Positions 15,907 through 21,647 of a DNA stretch of 23,628 nt are shown piece by piece (within the stretch, counting starts at the first letter, position 1; each line of letters opens with the position of its first letter). Position numbers and translations under genes: made by a program. The stretch is from Bifidobacteriaceae bacterium (GTDB lineage: Bacteria > Actinomycetota > Actinomycetes > Actinomycetales > WQXJ01). The notes beneath the pieces are model-generated. The model saw nothing but the letters and a program-made list of their open reading frames with translations, did no database searches and had not been told where the DNA came from. The stretch spans positions 1 through 23,628 of the forward strand of contig JAISCU010000380.1 in NCBI GenBank assembly GCA_031265345.1, written 5' to 3'.

Positions 15907-16587
15907 GGGCTGACAGGCCTCTTCTCACTGTTCGTCTGGTCGGCCGCTGCCTTCCTGAGCATGACCTATCTGCAATCGGTCTTGGGCCTGTCAGTCCTGG
16001 GCTCCGCCGTGTTGGCGATACCCGGCGCCATGGTCCTCATGTCCGCATGCGTGTTCGCGCCGCGCCTGGTCGAGCGGATCGGCGCCCGCCATGCCCTGAT
16101 CGTGTGCCACTTCACCATCGCGCTGGGCATGGCGCTGCTCTTGTTAACCGGTGAGCGGGGAGGCGTCGTCTTCTATGTGGCCTCGACCGTGGTCGCGGGC
16201 GTCGGGTTCGGCATCTCGTTCGCCCTTGTGGCCGATACTGCGGTAGGGGCCGTGCCCGAGTCGCGCGCCGCGACCGCCGGCGCCATCGCGGAGACGAGCA
16301 ACGAGATCGGCAACGCCTTGGGGATCGCCCTGCTGGGCTCCCTGGCAACCGTGGTGTTTCGGGCGACCTACCGTGGCGGCGAGACGGGGATCAACGAGGT
16401 CATTGACGCGGCAGGCGTTGGATCGGCGGCATTCGGCCAGGCTCGGGCCGCGTTCCTCGATGGCTACCATGTGGCAGTCGGGGTGGCGGGCGTGGTCTGC
16501 GTCGGGTTGGCGGTCCTCGCGCTCCGGTGGATCCCGAAGCAATCCCACGGCGCAGTTGAGGAGACTGCTCGGGCGAGCCGATCTTGA
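15907..16587 (+). pseudogene. C-terminal half of a DHA2-family MFS drug exporter
   Basis: The frame is open from 15907, just after a TGA, and reads LFSLFVWSAAAFLSMTYLQS before the first ATG at 15961; from there 208 residues follow. Hydrophobic segments such as VLGSAVLAIPGAMVLMSACV, ALIVCHFTIALGMALLLLTG, VVFYVASTVVAGVGFGISFA and VAVGVAGVVCVGLAVLALRW are transmembrane helices. VPESRAATAGAIAETSNEIG matches the late region of 14-helix QacA/SmvA-like exporters, which are about 450-500 residues. The first half is missing and MmyB sequence begins immediately on the other side. A short peptide could still be made from ATG 15961, but not a full transporter. Confidence 0.75.
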
Positions 16588-16606
16588 GGGCAGTCGCTAG
16601 CGCTCG

Positions 16607-16621
16607 CGAGAACCGTTCTCA
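16607..16621. promoter_or_regulatory. Fur/Zur-like palindrome, copy 1
   Basis: GAGAACCGTTCTC (16608-16620) is a perfect inverted repeat around one base. With its flanks it matches the second site at 16651-16665 in 11 of 15 positions. Binding by a Fur-family protein is inferred. Confidence 0.35.
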
Positions 16622-16627
16622 GCAGTA

Positions 16628-16644
16628 TTGGGGACTGTCCCCAA
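16628..16644. repeat. REP-like palindrome, intergenic copy
   Basis: TTGGGGACTGTCCCCAA is a perfect palindrome about one base, and pairing extends to about 16626-16646. The same element, with the centre changed to A and followed by the same CGGT, occurs inside the methyltransferase gene at 19257-19273. Palindromes of this form recur as dispersed REP-like elements in many bacterial genomes. Confidence 0.7.
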
Positions 16645-16650
16645 TACGGT

Positions 16651-16665
16651 TGAGAATGATTCTCA
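16651..16665. promoter_or_regulatory. Fur/Zur-like palindrome, copy 2
   Basis: TGAGAATGATTCTCA is a perfect 15-bp inverted repeat. It differs in only two positions from the Streptomyces Zur box as I recall it (TGAAAATGATTTTCA). No zinc-uptake or alternative ribosomal protein gene follows. The next gene is infC, more than 400 bases downstream. Confidence 0.45.
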
Positions 16666-16687
16666 TGGCCCGGCGGTGTCCGGAATT

Positions 16688-16865
16688 GGCTTCAATTGGC
16701 GGCCGAGTCGAGTTCCGGCCAGTTGTGGACACCGTTGCCCGATGCCGCGTGGTCGGGGCCGGCGTTCGCGCAGGTGGACGCGTCGGCGGCATCGACAGCC
16801 CTCTCCGCCCTTGTCCGCAAGCGGCTTCAATTGGCGGCGGGCTCGAGTTCCAGCCAGTTGTGGAC
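16688..16865. repeat. 43-bp direct repeat, two copies 135 bp apart
   Basis: Copies at 16688-16730 and 16823-16865 match in 39 of 43 positions. Each begins GGCTTCAATTGGCGGC and ends CCAGTTGTGGAC, so CAATTGGC and GCCAGTTG can pair. On the minus strand the two read VHNWLELEPAAN-stop and VHNWPELDSAAN-stop in the same frame, as if a small coding end had been duplicated. Confidence 0.75.
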
Positions 16866-16928
16866 GGAGGCGGCCGCCCGCGAGGTCCGAACTCACCCGG
16901 GAGTCCCGCACGTCACGCACCGGCCTGG

Positions 16929-16934
16929 TAAGAT
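16929..16934 (+). promoter_or_regulatory. Possible -10 box of the infC operon
   Basis: TAAGAT, a good -10 hexamer, lies about 160 bases before infC and would give a structured leader of roughly 150 bases. The -35 region is not convincing. Confidence 0.35.
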
Positions 16935-16946
16935 GACCGGGACCGA

Positions 16947-17030
16947 CCGCCTCCCCGGACCGACACCGGCACGGGAAGGCGGGGCGTAAGCGGAGGCCGG
17001 CGGCTTCCCACCCGAGTACCCGAACGGGTG
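16947..17030 (+). promoter_or_regulatory. Structured infC leader
   Basis: Two stems can form in the untranslated region: CCGCCTCCCCG (16947-16957) with CGGGAAGGCGG (16972-16982, one mismatch), and CACCCG (17009-17014) with CGGGTG (17025-17030). infC-rpmI-rplT leaders are autoregulated in several bacteria; whether this one is a known class I cannot say. Confidence 0.35.
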
Positions 17031-17080
17031 CTGGGTCGAACGAGGTTCTGCCCTCCGCGCGCGCCACCTACCCGAGCGCC

Positions 17081-17096
17081 AAAGGAGCAAATCATC
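17081..17096 (+). promoter_or_regulatory. infC ribosome binding site with ATC start codon
   Basis: AAAGGAG (17081-17087) stands six bases before ATC 17094, the first codon of the conserved [10 protein letters not shown] sequence. No ATG, GTG or TTG lies at a suitable distance from it. Non-AUG starts are the basis of IF-3 autoregulation. Confidence 0.7.
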
Positions 17097-18302
17097 AGCG
17101 AATCTCGAATCAACGACCGCATCAGGGTGCCCGAGGTGCGCCTGGTTGGCCCCAGCGGAGAGCAAGTTGGGATTGTCAAGCTGGATGTGGCGTTGCGTTT
17201 GGCGGCTGAGGCTGACCTCGACCTGGTCGAGGTCGCTCCGGACGCCCGCCCGCCCGTCGCGAAGCTGATGGATTACGGCAAGTTCAAGTACGAGTCGGCT
17301 CAGAAGGCCCGCGACGCGCGCCGCAACCAAGCCAACACCGTGCTCAAAGAGATTCGTTTCCGCCTCAAGATCGACCCGCACGACTACGGCACCAAGAAGG
17401 GCCATGTGGAGCGTTTCCTCGGCCAGGGCGACAAGGTCAAAGTGATGATCATGTTCCGGGGACGCGAGCAGTCGCGCCCCGAGATGGGGATGCGCCTGCT
17501 GCAGAAGCTGGCCGACGAGGTGGTCGAGCTCGGCACCGTTGAGTCCGCCCCGCGCCAGGACGGGCGCAACATGGTCATGGTCTTGGCCCCGGTCAAGAAG
17601 AAGGCCGCCCGCGCCCCGGCCCGCAAGCGTCACCGCGACTCCGATTCGACAGGACGCCGGTCGGCCGGCGCCGGAACCGCTGGCGCCCCAGATGTCGCTG
17701 ACACCACCGCCGATGCCGCCGCCCCGGTCCCGGCCACCGAGATGCCGGCGCCCCCCAGCACCGCGCCAGAGCCATCGCCGCCGGTCGAGGCCGAGACGGC
17801 GGCATCGTCCATCGCGCCAGAGCCCCAACCGGGACCGAAGTCAGGATCGGAGCCGGCGCCCGGACGCGAACCGGGACCGAAGCCCGAGCCACTGGCCAAA
17901 CCAGAGCCCGGACCAACGCCCAGGCCACGGCCGCAGTCGGCCGACCCCCGGCGCGCGCCCGCTGCGGCGCCCCTGGCGGCGGCTCCAAGCGCAGCGCCGC
18001 CCAAGGACGCGTCCGAGCGACCGTCCGAGCCGACGCCCAAACCAGAGCCCGGACCGGCGCCCAAGCCGCGCACGCAATCGGCCAAGGCCCAGCCCGAGGC
18101 GGCCACCGCGCCAGCCGAACCAGCCCCCAAGCCAGCTCCAGGCAAGCCCCCGGCGACGACGGCCAAACCGACGCCGCCCGCAGTGAGGCCCTCCGTCTCC
18201 GCGAGGCCGAGGCCCCAGCCGACCAAACCCAGGTCGGCCAAACCGCGCTCATCCCAACCGGGCCGAACGCGACCAACCGAAGAATCGACTAAGGAAAACT
18301 GA
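17094..18302 (+). CDS. infC: Translation initiation factor IF-3 with long Pro/Ala-rich tail
   Basis: A 402-residue protein if translation starts at ATC 17094. Residues 1-170 are a complete IF-3: the N domain ([20 protein letters not shown] … [10 protein letters not shown]), linker, and C domain ([20 protein letters not shown] … KQ-like [19 protein letters not shown]). IF-3 binds the 30S subunit and checks initiator tRNA and start codon. From about residue 171 a tail of some 230 residues follows, dominated by Pro, Ala, Lys, Glu and Arg, with internal repeats ([15 protein letters not shown] and [15 protein letters not shown]). Most IF-3 proteins are 180-210 residues. The frame can be extended back to GTG 17028, but there is no ribosome binding site and no homology there. 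First gene of infC-rpmI-rplT. Confidence 0.95.
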   Translation: MSESRINDRIRVPEVRLVGPSGEQVGIVKLDVALRLAAEADLDLVEVAPDARPPVAKLMDYGKFKYESAQKARDARRNQANTVLKEIRFRLKIDPHDYGTKKGHVERFLGQGDKVKVMIMFRGREQSRPEMGMRLLQKLADEVVELGTVESAPRQDGRNMVMVLAPVKKKAARAPARKRHRDSDSTGRRSAGAGTAGAPDVADTTADAAAPVPATEMPAPPSTAPEPSPPVEAETAASSIAPEPQPGPKSGSEPAPGREPGPKPEPLAKPEPGPTPRPRPQSADPRRAPAAAPLAAAPSAAPPKDASERPSEPTPKPEPGPAPKPRTQSAKAQPEAATAPAEPAPKPAPGKPPATTAKPTPPAVRPSVSARPRPQPTKPRSAKPRSSQPGRTRPTEESTKEN

Positions 18303-18306
18303 GACC

Positions 18307-18501
18307 ATGCCGAAGAACAAGACGCACTCCGGTGCCAAGAAGCGCTTCCGGGTCACCGGAACCGGCAAGATCATGCATGAGCAGGCCGGCATGAGACACA
18401 AGCTGGAGGCGAAGTCATCGCGTCGCACCCGCCGCCTGTCCCAGGACAAGGTCGTGGCGAAGGCGGACCGTAAAGACGTCCGGCGCATGCTGGGCCGCTG
18501 A
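18307..18501 (+). CDS. rpmI: Ribosomal protein L35 (bL35)
   Basis: A 64-residue basic protein with the family sequence [20 protein letters not shown] and [21 protein letters not shown]. Part of the 50S subunit. It starts four bases after the infC stop with AAGGA (18291-18295) as a weak ribosome binding site inside the end of infC, so it is probably coupled to infC translation. Confidence 0.98.
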   Translation: MPKNKTHSGAKKRFRVTGTGKIMHEQAGMRHKLEAKSSRRTRRLSQDKVVAKADRKDVRRMLGR

Positions 18502-18519
18502 GGGTACAAGGAGAGAACA

Positions 18520-18903
18520 ATGGCACGAGTCAAGAGGTCGATCAACGCGCGCAAGAAGCGTCGCACGATACTCGAGCGGGCTTCCGGCTATCGGGGGCAG
18601 CGTTCGCGGTCGTATCGCAAGGCCAAGGAGCAGGTCCAGCATTCCGGCAATTACGCCTACCGCGACCGCAAGAACCGCAAGCGCGACTTCCGGCGCCTGT
18701 GGATCCAGCGGATCAACGCCGCTGCCAGGGCGAACGGCATGACCTACAACCGCTTCATCCAGGGTCTGAACCTGGCCGAGATCGAAGTCGACCGCAGGAT
18801 GCTGGCCGAGATCGCGGCGACCGATCCGGCGACTTTCGCCGAGCTGGTCGAGCAGGCCAGGAAGGCGCTCCCGGCGGACGTGAACGCGCCGGTCGGCACC
18901 TGA
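18520..18903 (+). CDS. rplT: Ribosomal protein L20 (bL20)
   Basis: A 127-residue protein with the L20 signature [36 protein letters not shown] and [20 protein letters not shown]. It binds 23S rRNA early in 50S assembly and in some bacteria represses this operon. AAGGAGAG directly upstream is a good ribosome binding site. Confidence 0.98.
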   Translation: MARVKRSINARKKRRTILERASGYRGQRSRSYRKAKEQVQHSGNYAYRDRKNRKRDFRRLWIQRINAAARANGMTYNRFIQGLNLAEIEVDRRMLAEIAATDPATFAELVEQARKALPADVNAPVGT

Positions 18904-18938
18904 GGGTGGCTTGGGCGGTCGGGTCGGCCGGTGCTGAC

Positions 18939-19781
18939 GTGCTGACCAACGTCGGCTCGGACAGGGTCAAGCGGGTCCGCCGCCTGGCCCGGAGTTCGGC
19001 GCGCCGCCAGACCGGGCAGTTGTTGGTCGAGGGTCCGCACGCTTGCGCCGAGGCCGCCCAGGCCGGGCTGGTCTCGGATCTCTATGTGGCGCACGATGCC
19101 GCCGGGGCGTTTCCGCGCACCATCGCGGCGACGCTCGAGGCGGGCGGGTACCTGCATGAGGCGTCCGGTCCCTACGTGGCGGCGATCTCGGGCGCCGCGC
19201 AAGGGATCGTGGCGGTGGCCCGCGACCCCTGGGCTGGCGTGGACGTGTCAACCGTGTTGGGGACAGTCCCCAATTCGGTCGGCCCGCTCTCGGGTCTCGA
19301 CGGTGCCGTGGTGCGGCTGGTGGCGGTGTTCGAACAGGTCCAAGACCCTGGGAACGCCGGGACCGCCATCCGCGCGGCCGATGCGGCCGGAGCTGATCTG
19401 GTCGCCTTCACGGACCGGTCGGTCGATCCGACCTCGCCGAAAGTGATTCGCGCCTCGGCCGGATCGTATTTCCATCTGCCGGTGGTGCGCGCCGGGAATG
19501 TCGGCGACCTGATTGACCGGCTGCGGCAGGCTGGCCTGCAGGTGTTGACGGCCGACGGCGATGGACGGGTGCCGCTGGCGGCGGCGGAACTCGACCGGCC
19601 GACCGCCTGGCTGTTCGGGAACGAAGCCCACGGTGCGAGCGCGAGTTCGTTGGCGGCATCGGACGAATCGGTGCGAATCGAGATCTACGGCCGGGCCGAG
19701 TCGCTCAACCTGGCGATGGCGGCCACCCTCAGTCTGTACGCTTCGGCCGAAGCCCTGCGGCGGCGGGGCGGACGGGACTAA
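18939..19781 (+). CDS. SpoU-family (TrmH-like) rRNA methyltransferase
   Basis: About 280 residues from GTG 18939 (VLTNVGSDRVKRVRRLARSS); GTG 18906 would add 11. An N-terminal substrate-binding domain (RRQTGQLLVEGPHACAEAAQ) precedes the knotted SPOUT domain. The latter shows the three family motifs: QVQDPGNAGTAIRAADAAGA (from about D136), AWLFGNEAHGAS (N228) and IEIYGRAESLNLAMAATLSLY. These enzymes 2'-O-methylate rRNA with S-adenosylmethionine. Just before the SPOUT domain the protein carries an extra stretch (STVLGTVPNSVGPLSGLDG) encoded by a copy of the 16628 palindrome. It follows rplT by 35 bases, a common actinobacterial arrangement in which pheS-pheT usually come next; they are not here. 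Confidence 0.9.
   Translation: MLTNVGSDRVKRVRRLARSSARRQTGQLLVEGPHACAEAAQAGLVSDLYVAHDAAGAFPRTIAATLEAGGYLHEASGPYVAAISGAAQGIVAVARDPWAGVDVSTVLGTVPNSVGPLSGLDGAVVRLVAVFEQVQDPGNAGTAIRAADAAGADLVAFTDRSVDPTSPKVIRASAGSYFHLPVVRAGNVGDLIDRLRQAGLQVLTADGDGRVPLAAAELDRPTAWLFGNEAHGASASSLAASDESVRIEIYGRAESLNLAMAATLSLYASAEALRRRGGRD
19257..19273. repeat. REP-like palindrome inside the methyltransferase gene
   Basis: TTGGGGACAGTCCCCAA, flanked by ACCG (19251-19254) and CGGT (19276-19279), can form a hairpin with 14-base arms and two mismatches. It shares 23 positions with two changes with the copy at 16628. It keeps the reading frame and encodes part of LGTVPNS. Confidence 0.75.
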
Positions 19782-19784
19782 GCT
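19779..19784 (+). promoter_or_regulatory. Possible -10 box of the zinc-ribbon/Ig-like gene
   Basis: TAAGCT overlaps the methyltransferase stop (TAA) and ends five bases before ATG 19790, a leaderless arrangement. No ribosome binding site is visible. Confidence 0.4.
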
Positions 19785-19789
19785 GAAGC

Positions 19790-21544
19790 ATGCGCTGCCG
19801 ACGGTGCCAGACACCTTTGCCCCCAGACGCGATAGTTTGCCCACAATGCGGTCTGCCGGTGGCCGACCCAGGCGACACGCTCGACGCATCGAGGGATGAC
19901 CTGCCCGCGGTCGGCTCGAACGAGACGGTCGTACTGGGTCCTCGAAGGGCTGGCGGGCGTGGGATAACTCGAGCCGTCCCGTCGCGCTCGCGCGATCCGT
20001 TGACGCCGCCCGTGGATCGGGCGGGGCGCGGGGGCGCCGCGACCCCGTTCGGCGAGGCCCCCGCGGCCCCAACTGGGCTCGGGACCAGCGCCGTGGCGGC
20101 GGCCACGACTGCGCTCGGGACCAGCGCCGTGACTGGCGAGGTGCCGGTGCCCGCGTTCGGTGAGGCGCGGGCGGATGCCGGAGCCGGTCTGACTGATGGG
20201 CCTGGTGGGCCGGGCGAGCCAGGCACGGCTGATGAGGGAGGCAAGGCTCCCAAGGCTCCGAAATCGGCTGGCGCGCGGCGTGGACGGCCCAAGACTCTGA
20301 CTCTGGTCCTGGTCGCTGTGATCGCGTTGGTGATCGGCGGAGGCGGGGCTCTCGGTTTCGGGGCGGTGACCGCCAAATCGGTCAGCGCGACGTTCGGCGC
20401 CATCGAGGCGGTGGACGGCATCTATTCGATCGCGCCGGGAGAGACCGCCACCGCCACGCTGGAGAGCAAGCCAGGTCGTCTGTTCCTGGACAAGTTGACG
20501 CTGGAATCGAGCCGTCCGTCGGTACTGAAGGTGACCGAGTCGGACGGCCAGACCAAGATCGAAGGCGTCAAGACCGGCCAGGCGCAGTTGACCGTCAAGT
20601 CCTCGGTGCGCAAGGCGACCCAGACCTATTCCTTCAACGTGTCGGTGCCTCCAGAAGCGATTGAGGATGTGCCGGATGACCTGGTGCTGGACCTGGACGA
20701 ATCGTTCAGTCTGGTGCCTGTCGTGGTGCCGGAGGAATCGACCTATCCGGTCGGATTCGAGTCCTCGGACGAGGCCGTGGCCACAGTCGATGGCGACGGC
20801 GTGGTGACCGGTGTGAGCGCCGGGACTGCGGAGGTCGTGGTCACTTGCGGCTCCATCACACGGTCGATAGCCATCGATGTGCATCGCAAAGTGACCGGCG
20901 TGACCTTACCCGAAGAAGCGGTCGAGCTGGTGCCCGGCCAGACCTACCAGTTGGAGGCCACCGTTGAGCCGTCTGACGCCGCCGACAAGACACTGAAGTA
21001 TTCGTCCAGCGAGTCCGACACGGTCAAAGTCAGCGCCGAGGGGTCGGTCTACGTGAAATGGGGCGATTACGGGAACAAGAGTGCCACCATCACGGTGACG
21101 TCCGTCGACGGCCCGGCCGCCACGTTGGATGTCTCGGTCTCGAACCCGTATCTGGCGGAACCCGAGAGCGGGCCCGTGGACATGACCGGCACTTCGTACC
21201 GGGTGACCCCGCTGGCGGTCGCCACCCCGATCCCCAACTGCACCGGATTGACCGTGTCCTACTCCATACCGACCGCCAGCAGCGACGCCTACCTGCAAGA
21301 ACTGCGGAACTCCACGACCTTCGAGGTGCGGGTGACGGATGGTTCGGGCGGTTGGGATTCGGTCGGCACCTTCAAGATGGACGGCGCCTCCTCCACCACT
21401 GCCCAGGTCACCTTCGACGCTCGGACCGTGGCGCGCATCGCGGTGGTGCCGTCCGCCTCGTCTTCGACTGGGACTGGTTGGAGTTCGGGCATCAGCCTGG
21501 ACGGGGTCCTGTTCGCGGGCGAGGAGGCCGAAGGCGACACCTGA
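19790..21544 (+). CDS. Membrane-anchored zinc-ribbon protein with bacterial Ig-like (Big_2) domains
   Basis: A 584-residue protein. A zinc ribbon opens it (C3-x2-C6 … C17-x2-C20, RCRRCQTPLPPDAIVCPQCG). A low-complexity cytoplasmic linker (30-165) contains the duplicated LGTSAV unit (19-bp repeats at 20077 and 20113). One transmembrane helix lies at about 169-192 (TLTLVLVAVIALVIGGGGAL). Outside come Ig-like repeats, the clearest being FESSDEAVATVDGDGVVTGV and the KVTGVTLPEEAVELVPGQTY region with LKYSSSESDTVKVSAEG. The C-terminal 130 residues are another beta-rich domain. This layout fits a surface or envelope-spanning protein that binds carbohydrate or another protein; no enzymatic motif is seen. 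The exact role is unknown. Confidence 0.8.
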   Translation: MRCRRCQTPLPPDAIVCPQCGLPVADPGDTLDASRDDLPAVGSNETVVLGPRRAGGRGITRAVPSRSRDPLTPPVDRAGRGGAATPFGEAPAAPTGLGTSAVAAATTALGTSAVTGEVPVPAFGEARADAGAGLTDGPGGPGEPGTADEGGKAPKAPKSAGARRGRPKTLTLVLVAVIALVIGGGGALGFGAVTAKSVSATFGAIEAVDGIYSIAPGETATATLESKPGRLFLDKLTLESSRPSVLKVTESDGQTKIEGVKTGQAQLTVKSSVRKATQTYSFNVSVPPEAIEDVPDDLVLDLDESFSLVPVVVPEESTYPVGFESSDEAVATVDGDGVVTGVSAGTAEVVVTCGSITRSIAIDVHRKVTGVTLPEEAVELVPGQTYQLEATVEPSDAADKTLKYSSSESDTVKVSAEGSVYVKWGDYGNKSATITVTSVDGPAATLDVSVSNPYLAEPESGPVDMTGTSYRVTPLAVATPIPNCTGLTVSYSIPTASSDAYLQELRNSTTFEVRVTDGSGGWDSVGTFKMDGASSTTAQVTFDARTVARIAVVPSASSSTGTGWSSGISLDGVLFAGEEAEGDT

Positions 21545-21581
21545 GCACGGTTCGCTTCTTCGCTGGCGCGCAGGGAGCCCT

Positions 21582-21610
21582 TTGACAGCCTGTGGCCGGA
21601 AGAGTAACTT
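21582..21610 (+). promoter_or_regulatory. Strong sigma-70-type promoter for the metalloprotease
   Basis: TTGACA (21582-21587), a 17-base spacer and TAACTT (21605-21610) give a consensus-like promoter, the best in the window. Transcription would start near 21617, leaving a leader of about 30 bases. Confidence 0.7.
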
Positions 21611-21628
21611 GCGACCCACTTGTTACTC
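21602..21628. promoter_or_regulatory. Inverted repeat over the -10 box and start site
   Basis: GAGTAAC (21602-21608) and GTTACTC (21622-21628) are perfect 7-base arms 13 bases apart. They cover the -10 and the predicted transcription start, a repressor position. They could also form a hairpin at the 5' end of the transcript. Confidence 0.45.
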
Positions 21629-21647
21629 AATGGAGAGGACGCACGTC

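Noticed and set aside
15961..16587. Complete small MFS transporter
   Set aside because: Transporter-like sequence continues upstream of the ATG to 15907 and only the later helices are present, so it is a truncated gene.
16663..17067. Minus-strand gene before infC
   Set aside because: Composition is typical of a shadow frame, and it crosses both repeats and the infC leader.
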